From Leadbetterella sp964489955 (GTDB taxonomy: Bacteria; Bacteroidota; Bacteroidia; Cytophagales; Spirosomataceae), in assembly GCA_964489955.1 (NCBI GenBank), contig CAZBAV010000014.1:11012-75011 (forward strand): DNA of 64,000 nt. Reading direction: 5' to 3'. The position numbers and the translations under genes were made by a program. The notes under the pieces are model-generated. The model had not been told where the DNA came from, made no database searches, and was given only the letters and a program-made list of their open reading frames with translations. This document shows, one piece after another, positions 1 to 8,845 of the stretch (positions within the stretch are counted from its first letter, which is position 1; each line of letters opens with the position of its first letter).

Positions 1-459
1 TGTTAGGTGTGTTGTTCTCACTACAGACTGTGAAACCTCCGTTACTAAGGCGTTTTGCAGACCCATGGCCAGTAATAAAGCTCCGGCAATAATTGGCGGG
101 CTTATATCTATAAATAAGTCACCGCTTAAACTAACAACAAAAAGCAGAACGCTTTCTAAGAAAATAGGCAAAAGAAATACAGAATAAGTTTTGTACTTAT
201 GAGCTAGTTCTACTAGAAGGCCTGTAGTGAAAGCTCCAATTAGGAAAAGCAAAGTGTAAAAAAGGTAAATAATAGCTTGATGGTAATGGCCAAGTGATAG
301 CTCTTCCGAAAAGAAAGCAAAGTGTCCTGTAATATTTGTAGTTAATGTTTTTACAGAAAGTACACCAGTAATATTTACCATGCCGGCCACGGCAGATAAG
401 ATGGACGCCAATTTTAGGTTGTGATAAAAAGTCCTTCGTTTCCCTAGATGTCTGAACAT
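1..459 (-). CDS. DUF1275 (YoaK-like) membrane protein, partial at window edge
   Basis: Reading the minus strand from an ATG at 459 gives 153 codons open to the window edge, so the 3' part of the gene is missing. The translation starts MFRHLGKRRTFYHNL and contains GMVNITGVLSV, NITGHFAFFSEEL and AMGLQNALVTEV. These match the conserved order in the DUF1275/YoaK family, where the gene usually encodes about 220-240 residues with six membrane helices. Hydrophobic segments are visible near residues 18-38, 57-78, 90-107 and 115-130. The molecular function of the family is unknown; it is an inner-membrane protein. An 89-residue frame at 197-466 on the same strand is only a shadow of this gene. Family assignment is from remembered motifs, not from a search. 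Confidence 0.85.
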   Translation of the reverse strand, partial: MFRHLGKRRTFYHNLKLASILSAVAGMVNITGVLSVKTLTTNITGHFAFFSEELSLGHYHQAIIYLFYTLLFLIGAFTTGLLVELAHKYKTYSVFLLPIFLESVLLFVVSLSGDLFIDISPPIIAGALLLAMGLQNALVTEVSQSVVRTTHLT

Positions 460-523
460 TGCACAATATACTACATAATAAGTTATAAGCCTGTTTCTTT
501 AGAGGAATCCTTTAGTTAAGGGT

Positions 524-706
524 TTAGATTTTCTTAGCTGGACTATCCTTTCTGAGCTTTATAAATTCAGTCGTAGCTAGTTCATTGTAGAAGGTTTTTC
601 GTAAGAAATTATTTATTCTAGGGATATGTAAAAGTTTTGTATCTGCAGTAAGCAGATAGGTTTGTCTCCTTTTTAATTGACCGTTAACTAGATATTTCAG
701 TCGCAT
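524..706 (-). CDS. Small hypothetical protein (about 60 aa), uncertain
   Basis: A short basic reading frame (MRLKYLVNGQLKRR at the start, ending DSPAKKI) lies between the DUF1275 gene and the divergent lipoprotein gene. Six nucleotides upstream there is a second ATG (712). No signal peptide, membrane helix or family motif was recognised. It could be a real small gene, the remnant of a longer one, or a chance frame; the AT-rich context makes chance frames common. Confidence 0.25.
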   Translation of the reverse strand: MRLKYLVNGQLKRRQTYLLTADTKLLHIPRINNFLRKTFYNELATTEFIKLRKDSPAKKI

Positions 707-721
707 AATCAAAAGAAATTG

Positions 722-729
722 TAAATTTG
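722..729 (+). promoter_or_regulatory. TAnnTTTG -7 promoter element
   Basis: TAAATTTG matches the Bacteroidota primary-sigma -7 element and lies 20 nt before the ATG at 750, giving a predicted short leader of about 15 nt. No convincing TTTG -33 element was seen at the usual 17-23 nt spacing, so the call rests on the -7 box alone. Confidence 0.4.
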
Positions 730-749
730 TCTATAGTAACTCTAAGACA

Positions 750-1826
750 ATGAGAAATTTACTGACATTAAGCGTTCGCTTGGTTTTTTGTGCGGTATGG
801 TTGCAACTGGTTCTCTCTTGTAAGAGTAAAGAAGAGCCTGAACCCGCCACTCCCGTCTCAGTTACGATTATTTCATTTTCGGTAGAGGGGGAAATTGCAA
901 AATCGGTTATTGATAATGTTAATCTTACCATCACTTTGCGTGTAGATGAAGATTTTAATTGGACCAGAACAAAAGTAAATTACACTGTAAGTGACAAGGC
1001 TAGTATTTTGGTAGGCCAGGAAAAGGTGACTTCTGGTAGCACGATAGATTTTTCGGAGGTGAATGAGATCACTCTGAGACACACTAATGGAGAACAAAAA
1101 AAATATAAGATTCTACACTTTTCTATTTGGACCGAATATGGTCTTGGTATGCTTTTACAGGGCGGAAAATCTAATAACAAAAGTTACTCTTACTATTTAG
1201 ACCAATATGGGTCAGGGACGCACCAATATATAAATTGTGGTCCTGCGGTGGTGGCCATGGCTATGCGATGGGCAGACTCTACCCAAAAAAAGGAGGTGTC
1301 CGAAGTGCGGGGAGAGATAAGACCAGAAGGAGGCTGGTGGTATACTTCTGATATTTATAATTATCTAAGAGAGTATGGGCTGAATCCGGGGTACACTTCT
1401 TTGTCTGTCAATTTGACGCAGATGGAATATGAAAGAAGCATAACTGATTTAATTGATAATGATTTTTTAGCGGTGCTTTGTTTAGACATGTATTATGTAC
1501 AGAAAAACTATGCACCTGACCAGAGAACAAACTGTTTTTACAATGCCAATTCCCTGGGTTGGGGTCATTTTATTTTGGTAAAAGGCTATAAGGTTGTGGA
1601 TGGGAAAGTTTGGCTTGAAACGTATGATCCTTACTCCATAGGTAACAGGTATATAGATGGCCAGCTTAAAGGCCAAGATCGGTATTATGACCCTATTGAA
1701 TTAAAGAGGGCTACAGACATCTGGTGGCCTATGGCTATAGTTATACCGCAGAAAGGAAATGCGGTAAATGCCCGTTTTAAAGTACATGAAAAAGAAGTGC
1801 CTGTACAAAAAGGTAGAGGTTTTTAA
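750..1826 (+). CDS. C39-like cysteine peptidase-fold lipoprotein
   Basis: A 358-residue protein with a lipoprotein signal: hydrophobic residues 4-22 followed by LVLSC, lipidation expected at Cys24. Residues about 38-122 form a beta-rich module resembling the small domains often found after Bacteroidota lipoprotein signals. Residues about 145-335 look like a C39-like (Peptidase_C39_2) papain fold: INCGPAVVAMAMRW carries the candidate nucleophile Cys163, GWGHFILVKGY the His273, and ETYDPYS the Asp293. All three catalytic positions are therefore present. It is expected at the outer membrane or periplasm, with peptidase or amidase activity on an unknown substrate. It is a single-gene unit with its own TAnnTTTG box. 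Unlike bacteriocin-processing C39 domains it is not fused to an ABC transporter. Fold assignment is confident; substrate is unknown. Confidence 0.75.
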   Translation: MRNLLTLSVRLVFCAVWLQLVLSCKSKEEPEPATPVSVTIISFSVEGEIAKSVIDNVNLTITLRVDEDFNWTRTKVNYTVSDKASILVGQEKVTSGSTIDFSEVNEITLRHTNGEQKKYKILHFSIWTEYGLGMLLQGGKSNNKSYSYYLDQYGSGTHQYINCGPAVVAMAMRWADSTQKKEVSEVRGEIRPEGGWWYTSDIYNYLREYGLNPGYTSLSVNLTQMEYERSITDLIDNDFLAVLCLDMYYVQKNYAPDQRTNCFYNANSLGWGHFILVKGYKVVDGKVWLETYDPYSIGNRYIDGQLKGQDRYYDPIELKRATDIWWPMAIVIPQKGNAVNARFKVHEKEVPVQKGRGF

Positions 1827-1938
1827 TCTGTATGTTTGATTTATCCAATCTATGTATTGCATCAAAATACCACTTCATGTAAGTTTCAAAACCAGATTAT
1901 AGTCTACTTGTATTGTATAGCGTTTTGTCTTACGGATG

Positions 1939-4608
1939 TTAAAAATAATACATAGCTTTTAGAAGAGAAGTTCTTCCCCTTAACTCGTATGCCTGATGTA
2001 TAACTTGGTTCGTATTTAAGTTATATATATCAAAGCGTTTCTGGTTCAATATATTAGATACGTTCAATTCGAATTCTATTTTCTTCGCCTTTGGTCTATA
2101 GCCAGCATTAAAATCTAGAAAAAAGAATTTAACGTCGTTATTGTCTGTTTGTGAGGCTTTATTATGTATGAACGCTAGTTTAGCTTGAATTGGTTTTCCT
2201 GTATTGAGAACTAGTGTAGCTGTATGATTGAAACTAGTAAAATTACTTTTAAAAGGAATTGCTTCAGGCGTATTCTTAGATTTGCTAGTATTAAAAGAAA
2301 AAGTAAAGGTGTATTCTGCAGAAACTCTCCCAAATAAGGTCTTATCAACTGTGCTTTTCAGAACATAATTCTGTGAAATTATTGGTGTTAAATCACTGTT
2401 TATAAGTTGATCTAAGGCAATGGATGAGAAAGATCCTGTTAAAGAAAACCTAAGTTTAGGCTGCCAAAAAAATTTACTTATTCCTCCATTTATCGCAGCT
2501 GTTTTTTGTTGATTTGGTAAGAACAAGGTTTTGGATTTTTGCATATTTTCTTCGTATTCCCATGTGAGCATCGTATTGGAGTTTTGCACAGAATAAGAAG
2601 CTTTTATGTTCATAAACAACATGGCTATAGCCTTTTCATATCTGTATTCAACATTGCTATGGTGAATATTTTTATTCTGCAAGAAAGGCTCATTTGCTGT
2701 TAATGACCTGAAATTAAGCAAAATGGCATTGGTGTACAATTGCGTAATGTCTCCTAATGAATTACTGAAGCTATATTCGGCAGTTAACCTCTTTTCTGGC
2801 GTAAATTCAAACTGAGTTCGAAGTCTAGGACTAAAAAGTAAATTTTGGTTTTTAGAGTTTAGAGATGGATTGCTTTCACTAAAGCGTACCGTCTGATATT
2901 CTACAGGAAGTAATATATCAAATCTCGTATTACTAGTTTTTATTTGGAATAATGCGTGCATGAAAGGGTATGACCTGTGCCAAATAAAGTTATTCTTAGA
3001 GTTCTCTATTAGCGGCTTATTGTCATCTGATACTAAACTAGACCTAAGCGATTGTTTTTCACTCACAAAACCAAACTTATATTCTTGCGTAAGAAATTTA
3101 CTAGCGTGTGTGTAGGAGAAAAAAGAGTTAGAAATAAAAGTGGGTAAACTTGTTTTTTGCACAATCGCCCCAGAATCATTTACACTAAACACAGGTCTAT
3201 ATCCGCTCCCCAAATTAAGTGTTTGCCTATCGGTATTATTCTCCAATAACCACCTGAATTGCAAGAGCCTATTTTTTCTAAGGGCTGGGATAAAGGTGAA
3301 GTCATTAGATATATTTATAGCTTTTTTATCAAGGTTTTGATCGAAAACTTGGTCATTAAAGTGCATTTCGCCAAAGTCATTATTAGTCCGCCTTCCAGCC
3401 TTGGTACTATTATTAAGATAATATTTAGTTTTATTAACCATAAGATTAACAGAGAGGTCGTATGTTTTTGGCTCACTTTTAAGTAACTGTTGCTCTACGA
3501 AACGTAAGGTGTCCTGTTGCAGAAAATTAGTTATTGTGCTATTCGACTCAAAAGTATTTCGGTCGTTTAAACCCATCAGATTAACCCTAAGTTGCACTTG
3601 GTTTTTTAGTGTTATAAGGTTATTGATAGACATAAAATGAGACTTATTCCTCAGGTAGTAAATCTCTGGTAGTTGAGGTCTTCCCGCTCCGCCTAATGAA
3701 AGCGATATTTGAGGTTTAGTGCTGGAGATACTGCCCGCCAATGTTGACGCCCCAATGTCTTTTACTTGGTTGCCGTAACTAACTCCTACATTATTTGCTC
3801 CTAAGGAGTTGAGCATTTTGTACTTTTTATTTAAAGCAACTTGGGATAGCTCTCCTTCATATAAGCCCGGTATGCCAGCACCCGCTTTGACATTTCCAGA
3901 GACCTTTAGACTGTTTTCGTCTTTTAAAACTAAATCTACTGCTATTTTATCTGTCAGGACTTTGTTTTGTAGAGCCTTAATAGGCTGATGGTTCTGTATG
4001 ATGTTTATCCTGGAGATTAGTTCTTTTTGAATCGTTTTGGTGGCCATTCCATAACGTCCTCCCATTAAGTCGTCTCCGTGAATATAGAGGTTGTCTATTT
4101 TTTTTCCGTTGAATGAAATGGAGCCGTCTTCTCCTACCGCCACGCCGGGAAGTCTCCTCAATACATCTCCTATGCTTCTATCTTCCTTTTGGGAGAGGCT
4201 TTGGACATTAAAGCTCAAAGTGTCCCCGTATTGGATTATGGGGGAGGCTTCTATTTTTACTTCTTCAAGTATGACGGGTTTGTCTTCGAGCAAAAAGTTA
4301 TACTCCTCTTTACCTTGAATAATCCGCTCACTAGCTTTCTCATATCCATACAGATTAACCTCCAACCAAAGAACAGATTTAGATATAGGGCGAGACACCC
4401 TAAAATGGCCATCTTTATCAGACTGTACATAGGACACAACTCTCTGTGAACTATCTTTTACTATTACAGTAGCTGCAAGGCCTACCTTATCTATTTTGGA
4501 CTTAATAGTCCCATAGATAAAATTAGATTGAGCGGTTACGGTACTTACTGCGGATAAGAAAATGGTTATTAAGCTAATTGCTATTTTACAAAACTTCAAC
4601 TTAATCAA
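1939..4608 (-). CDS. TonB-dependent-receptor-like outer-membrane barrel protein
   Basis: The 889-residue product has a Sec signal (about residues 1-26, ending TVTAQ). A CarboxypepD_reg-like domain follows (about 27-115), then a plug-like region with GDTLSFNVQSL, DVLRRLPGVAVGEDGSISF and NGKKIDNLYIHGDDL. The remainder, about 230-889, is typical aromatic/Asn-rich outer-membrane beta-barrel sequence ending in an aromatic residue (KAMYYF). This is the architecture of the Bacteroidota outer-membrane beta-barrel family related to TonB-dependent receptors. Its ATG overlaps the stop of the upstream GLPGL-family gene by 8 nt, indicating translational coupling. Proteins of these two families are often neighbours. 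Substrate is unknown. Confidence 0.85.
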   Translation of the reverse strand: MIKLKFCKIAISLITIFLSAVSTVTAQSNFIYGTIKSKIDKVGLAATVIVKDSSQRVVSYVQSDKDGHFRVSRPISKSVLWLEVNLYGYEKASERIIQGKEEYNFLLEDKPVILEEVKIEASPIIQYGDTLSFNVQSLSQKEDRSIGDVLRRLPGVAVGEDGSISFNGKKIDNLYIHGDDLMGGRYGMATKTIQKELISRINIIQNHQPIKALQNKVLTDKIAVDLVLKDENSLKVSGNVKAGAGIPGLYEGELSQVALNKKYKMLNSLGANNVGVSYGNQVKDIGASTLAGSISSTKPQISLSLGGAGRPQLPEIYYLRNKSHFMSINNLITLKNQVQLRVNLMGLNDRNTFESNSTITNFLQQDTLRFVEQQLLKSEPKTYDLSVNLMVNKTKYYLNNSTKAGRRTNNDFGEMHFNDQVFDQNLDKKAINISNDFTFIPALRKNRLLQFRWLLENNTDRQTLNLGSGYRPVFSVNDSGAIVQKTSLPTFISNSFFSYTHASKFLTQEYKFGFVSEKQSLRSSLVSDDNKPLIENSKNNFIWHRSYPFMHALFQIKTSNTRFDILLPVEYQTVRFSESNPSLNSKNQNLLFSPRLRTQFEFTPEKRLTAEYSFSNSLGDITQLYTNAILLNFRSLTANEPFLQNKNIHHSNVEYRYEKAIAMLFMNIKASYSVQNSNTMLTWEYEENMQKSKTLFLPNQQKTAAINGGISKFFWQPKLRFSLTGSFSSIALDQLINSDLTPIISQNYVLKSTVDKTLFGRVSAEYTFTFSFNTSKSKNTPEAIPFKSNFTSFNHTATLVLNTGKPIQAKLAFIHNKASQTDNNDVKFFFLDFNAGYRPKAKKIEFELNVSNILNQKRFDIYNLNTNQVIHQAYELRGRTSLLKAMYYF

Positions 4609-5437
4609 GCTCTATGGGATTATATTTTTTCACCTTCCTTACCTCTCCTGCTTTTCCACCGTCCTCATTAACTACAGATGTGCCTTGTACTTGTGCTTGA
4701 CTATAAGCAATAGGATCTTTAATAAACATTTCTACTGTCTTACGGTAGTCTTTTTCTTTAATTTTTATGCACTTGCTATAGTCATAAATAGAGTCCACGA
4801 TTTCATTTACATTGGTATTCTCCGAAATGGACTTTGCCTTAAATGAAATCTCACCTTTGCTGTCTACAGCCTCTAAGATTAAGCCGGGTAATCCATTTAA
4901 TAACCAAGGACCGTCCTGAAAAGGCAACTCTGTGGTAAACCAAACATGGTACTCTCTACCCGCTAGTTGTCCGACAGCCTCCTGGCAATTATAACCAAGA
5001 ATAACTTTACTGCTTTCTTTTATTTCCCATTTTATCTGCGGAATTTCATTTTGAACATAGTATTCTTTCATGCCAATTATCCCTACCTTATCCACTTTAT
5101 TAGTAGAAAAGTCTTTTACTAGTTGCTCACTGTGCTGAACTCCACTCTGGCTAACTATTAGAAGCGGTTTTCCAACTACAAGTTTAGTATTAGAACTTTG
5201 CATTACTACATCTGGTTCTTTCTTTATCAGTTTTTTAGTGTGCATTTTATAAGCGGACATCGGACAAAACCTGCTTGAATTCTGCCCTACGGACAATACC
5301 ATTTCGGACTTTACAGGATTCTCTTTGTCATTTAAGTCCTGTACAACTTCTTTGTAATATACCACATTGTATCTTACAGGTTCTTGGAGGCTTGAAAATA
5401 GTAAAATAGACAAACCTATTATTTTTTGCAAAATCAT
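4601..5437 (-). CDS. GLPGL family secreted protein
   Basis: A 278-residue exported protein (hydrophobic N-terminus, about residues 1-17). The family signature is visible as WLLNGLPGLILEAVDSKG near residue 185, preceded by CQEAVGQLAGREYHVWFTTELP, the usual GLPGL-family segment. Families of this type occur in Bacteroidota next to large outer-membrane barrel proteins, and here the stop codon overlaps the start of exactly such a gene by 8 nt. The role is unknown; a periplasmic or surface accessory of the downstream barrel is an inference from coupling only. Confidence 0.85.
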   Translation of the reverse strand: MILQKIIGLSILLFSSLQEPVRYNVVYYKEVVQDLNDKENPVKSEMVLSVGQNSSRFCPMSAYKMHTKKLIKKEPDVVMQSSNTKLVVGKPLLIVSQSGVQHSEQLVKDFSTNKVDKVGIIGMKEYYVQNEIPQIKWEIKESSKVILGYNCQEAVGQLAGREYHVWFTTELPFQDGPWLLNGLPGLILEAVDSKGEISFKAKSISENTNVNEIVDSIYDYSKCIKIKEKDYRKTVEMFIKDPIAYSQAQVQGTSVVNEDGGKAGEVRKVKKYNPIELD

Positions 5438-5502
5438 ACGAGAGGTTATTAGTTTCTATAAATTTATTAAATCCTTTATTGTATCAAAAAGAAATGCAAT
5501 TC

Positions 5503-6516
5503 TCATAGTTTACTGGTTTCTATGTTTCCTGTTGCTGGGTTGTAGACGTACAGTGTTAGATCATCTGAACTAACCGCAAAACATACAATTTCATCTTTTA
5601 GATTTAAGCGTTTAACAGGGTTACCGTCCCAGTCAAAAACATAGATAGATTTACCAAACGTTTTATGATCCGGTTCTCTATAATTCCCGGACAACAACAG
5701 ATACATATACTTCTGAGTTACATTCCCTTGTAGGTAACCAAAACGAGTTTCATTATTTATCTCCATGTGCTCTTGTCCGTTTTCGTCTCTAAATAAAGAC
5801 ATAGAAGGGCCAAAGCCCTCAGGGCCATACATAACCTTCTTTTCTTTTGTATCTAAATCATATAATTCCAGATAGTCTGCATGTCTATTCGCTAAAAAGA
5901 ACTTGTTTCCATCTGGTTGTTTAAACATAAAACTTTCGTAGGCTTCCTTTTGTGCTAAGGGGTAATTTTCAGGATAAGGGAAAAAAGACTCCGCTATTTT
6001 CTCTTGTTCTAAATCAATCTTATCGAATCTGAAAGGAGAGTCATTATCCCCACTGGCAATGAGAATTTTCTCCGAAAGGGGCTGTACAGCATAATAATGT
6101 CGGTATGGCATGGAAATCTCGCTGTACGCTGACTTGGAATCAGAGATGGGCGTATAAAGTATCTTTCCTTTCATTAAGTCAAACACCCAAAGCTTATCTC
6201 CAAAAATACCATGAGATAAAAAAGCAGAACTTTCTCCGGGACTTCTTCCTACTCGTACCTTGGAAGCTACCTTTCTTTTATTTTTTAAGCTATAAATAGA
6301 AAAGTGATAATCAGAATAATCATAATCCACCCTTGCAACTAATAGAGAGTCATTGTAGAGCTTTAAATTAAAGAGTGCAGTGTCCGGAATTTTGAAGAAG
6401 CTTTGTGTAGTAATTTTTTTTTCAATAGGGAATTTGTCAAAAGTTCTATCAATAGCTTTTTGGCCATGACAGACAACTGTATGTGCGAAAAATAAGAGTA
6501 AATAAAAATACTTCAT
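5503..6516 (-). CDS. BF3164-like / TolB-like six-bladed propeller protein
   Basis: The product has 337 residues with a signal peptide (MKYFYLLLFFAHTVVCHGQ). The segment VRVGRSPGESSAFLSHGIFGDKLWVFD and the later FDWDGNPVKRLNL and CFAVSSDDLTLYVYNPATGNIE match the BF3164-like propeller family of Bacteroidota. The repeated spacing of YS/YDLDTKEKK and FDWDGN strands suggests a beta-propeller. These proteins are periplasmic or surface-exposed and of unknown function. It lies 65 nt upstream of the GLPGL gene on the same strand and may be co-transcribed with it. Confidence 0.75.
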   Translation of the reverse strand: MKYFYLLLFFAHTVVCHGQKAIDRTFDKFPIEKKITTQSFFKIPDTALFNLKLYNDSLLVARVDYDYSDYHFSIYSLKNKRKVASKVRVGRSPGESSAFLSHGIFGDKLWVFDLMKGKILYTPISDSKSAYSEISMPYRHYYAVQPLSEKILIASGDNDSPFRFDKIDLEQEKIAESFFPYPENYPLAQKEAYESFMFKQPDGNKFFLANRHADYLELYDLDTKEKKVMYGPEGFGPSMSLFRDENGQEHMEINNETRFGYLQGNVTQKYMYLLLSGNYREPDHKTFGKSIYVFDWDGNPVKRLNLKDEIVCFAVSSDDLTLYVYNPATGNIETSKL

Positions 6517-7212
6517 ACGTTTAAAAATTATCAGGTAATTAACTCATGATACCCTTCGTGTGTTTCTAAAAAATACAGAGCACTGGATTGAATAATTTTT
6601 GAAATAGACATTTTTCTAATTTGGATATAAAAAAACAAAGGAGTGTCTACTGAAGCGACTCTACTTATTACACACTTAGTACACCTTATCGCTAAAATAT
6701 TCTTCTATAAATCCTTTAAGTTTAAACTCTTTAGTAGTTGGATGTCTCTTGTGAGTTATCTGTAATAAAAAGTGAGAACACTAGTTTTTCTTTAGTTGAA
6801 AAAGCTAAATATAGAAATTATGTAGTTCTTAAGACCTATATATGGATATTTAATAAACCTTATTTTTTCATTTTTTTATTATGTGGTTTCTAACAAAGAA
6901 GAATTGACACTTCCGGAAGATTCTCCTAAAAGATTTAGAGATAAGAAAAGCTAGAGATAGAACATACTAAAGATTCAATGTCATTTAGTTAAATAGATTT
7001 AGACCTCACAGAAGTCAAAAGTTTATAGATAAGATGTACAAAAAACGTATTGTAACTTCGAAGGGCTTGGATGCAACGTATTCAAAATAAATATTAAAAT
7101 CCGACGAATTTTTCTTAACTAAATGGCATAGAATAAAGATTACGCTCCAGTCATATTTAACTGAACTAAGAGGAATTTTAAGTTGTAGGTTTTACTACCG
7201 TGTGGTACTGTT
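6517..7212. other. Gene-poor AT-rich interval, nothing supported
   Basis: About 700 bases without a supportable gene. All frames are broken by frequent stops. I saw no clear promoter box, terminator hairpin or RNA gene. The only structure noted is a 10-bp perfect palindrome CTTCCGGAAG at 6910-6919, which can occur by chance. The interval may be a decayed gene, but no recognisable protein remnant could be read. Confidence 0.5.
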
Positions 7213-7974
7213 TTATGGTAAAAGAAAGGGTTCTAACTGTTCCCAGGTGAGCGTTACACTGGTTATTCCGGCCACTCCGGGTGCTATTGCATACTTATCA
7301 AAAAAGAAAGTAATTCCTTCGTTTTTAATAGCGAAGTTCTGGAAATTAGACCCGAAAAAGAAGCCATCGCATTGGCATTTTTCCTTATCAATAGTTTTGC
7401 CGTCTTTTTTTAAGTAGTCAAGGCCTAAACCGGCATATACAAAGTCTTTAATAAACATTTCACCACTTGAAAGAGCTGTTTCCGCCAAAAGTCTGGTGAG
7501 TTCTATATCCTTATAATCTTCAAATGATAAAATATCTTGAATGTCTACCTTCTTCCTGTTTTTATCAAAAACAAAACCTCTTACGGTAGACATTCCGTTG
7601 GCTCCTCCCGTATATTCGTAGGAATTTAAGATATAGGACACGGTGTTAGATCTATCCGACACGAAGCGGTCGAAGTTCAGGTTATATTGATATTTAATAT
7701 CGGCTTTGTCAGGAAACTCGGCTTTGATTTTCATTTCTTCTTTATACACTTCACCATCCTTGCTCCATTCTTTTTGCTTTTCCGCCATTTTGCCTTTGGC
7801 AAATTCACGCATAACATTTTCCTTATCACGAGAGTCCATCGGGTATTCTATGGAAATGTCATAAAAATCGGAAGAATCGGAAAAGTTAGCCATACGTTCA
7901 GTACTATTATTGGTCTTAGAACAAGCTAAAAGCAACAATACAGAAAGAACAGAAAACAGGAATCTCATACTCAT
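7213..7974 (-). CDS. RsiV-like DUF3298 / DUF4163 lipoprotein
   Basis: A lipoprotein of about 253 residues: MSMRFLFSVLSVLLLLACSK has a short basic start, hydrophobic core and lipobox LLLAC. NSYEYTGGANGMSTVRGFVFD corresponds to the end of a DUF4163-like module, and ITFFFDKYAIAPGVAGITSVTLTWEQL is the typical end of a DUF3298 (RsiV C-terminal) module. In Bacillus the related RsiV domain binds lysozyme as part of an anti-sigma factor, but this protein has no cytoplasmic anti-sigma part, so that role is not implied. The frame extends upstream to an ATG at 8004; the later start is preferred because it gives a normal lipoprotein signal. It follows the aminotransferase gene and is probably co-transcribed. 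Confidence 0.75.
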   Translation of the reverse strand: MSMRFLFSVLSVLLLLACSKTNNSTERMANFSDSSDFYDISIEYPMDSRDKENVMREFAKGKMAEKQKEWSKDGEVYKEEMKIKAEFPDKADIKYQYNLNFDRFVSDRSNTVSYILNSYEYTGGANGMSTVRGFVFDKNRKKVDIQDILSFEDYKDIELTRLLAETALSSGEMFIKDFVYAGLGLDYLKKDGKTIDKEKCQCDGFFFGSNFQNFAIKNEGITFFFDKYAIAPGVAGITSVTLTWEQLEPFLLP

Positions 7975-8019
7975 TTTACTAAAGTGTATAATTGAGCAAC
8001 GCAAATCAGGATGGAAAAA

Positions 8020-8841
8020 TTACCAGTTCTTTATCAATTGGTCAATTTTCTCTAAAAGAAATTTACTTTTCGGTTCCATTTTGCCGCTTGCTATCACGTG
8101 ACCGTCTATTTGGGTAATAGGCAAAACCCTTTTAGTGGTGCTGGTAGTGAAGACCTCATCCGCAGCCAAGGTTTCTTCTAAAGTTACGGGGCGTATTTCA
8201 ATCTCGAAGTCATCCTTTGCCAATTGTAAAATCGTTTTTCGGGTAATTCCCTCTAGCACATTTTCATTAGGCGTGATAAGCTTATTGCCTTTAATAATAA
8301 AGACGTTACTGCGGCTTAGCTCACTTATTAAACCATCTTTATGGTAAAGGACATCCGTAACGCCTTTGGCCTTGAAATCATGGCGAAGGATAAGCAGGTG
8401 CTTATAGTCGGTACTTTTTAGCATTGGTAAATCCCGCACAAACTCGTAGGTCATTACATGAATTCCTCTTTCATGCTCTCCGTGAACATCATGGTGTAAG
8501 TCTTCCGAAATAATAAAGAAGTTGGGCTCCACCATACTTATAGAGTCTTCGGTAAACCCTCCGGTAAGTAGAAAGCGGAAAGCACAGTCTTTGCTTCCCG
8601 ATTTTTCCAATAAATGCATCACAGTCTGGTAAGTTTGATCCTTACTTAAACTTATGGGAATTCGTAGAATGCTTGCCGACTGCTCAAAACGATTCCAATA
8701 CCAATCCCATTGGAATGGTTTACCGTTATAAGTCCTGAAATAATCAAACAAACCATAACCTCGGAGCACTCCGAGGTCATTGAAATGGAATTGAGCGGTG
8801 GCAATTTCCGAAACCTTGCCATTTATCCAGCAGTGATGCAT
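8020..8841 (-). CDS. Class IV aminotransferase (PLP-dependent)
   Basis: The 273-residue product follows the fold-type IV aminotransferase pattern: WINGKVSEI at the start, GYGLFDYFRTYNG, then LKSTDYKHLLILRHDF with the candidate PLP-binding lysine, LISELSRSNVFIIKGNKLITP with the conserved Glu and SxxN motif, LEGITRKTILQLA binding the phosphate, and TSTTKRVLPITQIDG near the end. The family includes branched-chain and D-amino-acid aminotransferases and aminodeoxychorismate lyase; sequence reading alone does not decide among them. It begins 4 nt after the ettA stop, so it is in the same transcription unit. Confidence 0.85.
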   Translation of the reverse strand: MHHCWINGKVSEIATAQFHFNDLGVLRGYGLFDYFRTYNGKPFQWDWYWNRFEQSASILRIPISLSKDQTYQTVMHLLEKSGSKDCAFRFLLTGGFTEDSISMVEPNFFIISEDLHHDVHGEHERGIHVMTYEFVRDLPMLKSTDYKHLLILRHDFKAKGVTDVLYHKDGLISELSRSNVFIIKGNKLITPNENVLEGITRKTILQLAKDDFEIEIRPVTLEETLAADEVFTTSTTKRVLPITQIDGHVIASGKMEPKSKFLLEKIDQLIKNW

Positions 8842-8845
8842 TTTC

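Noticed and set aside
197..466. 89-residue minus-strand frame
   Set aside because: Shadow of the DUF1275 gene, whose conserved motifs are in another frame on the same strand.
6910..6919. 10-bp palindrome CTTCCGGAAG
   Set aside because: Short, single, in an AT-rich gap; no evidence of a binding site.
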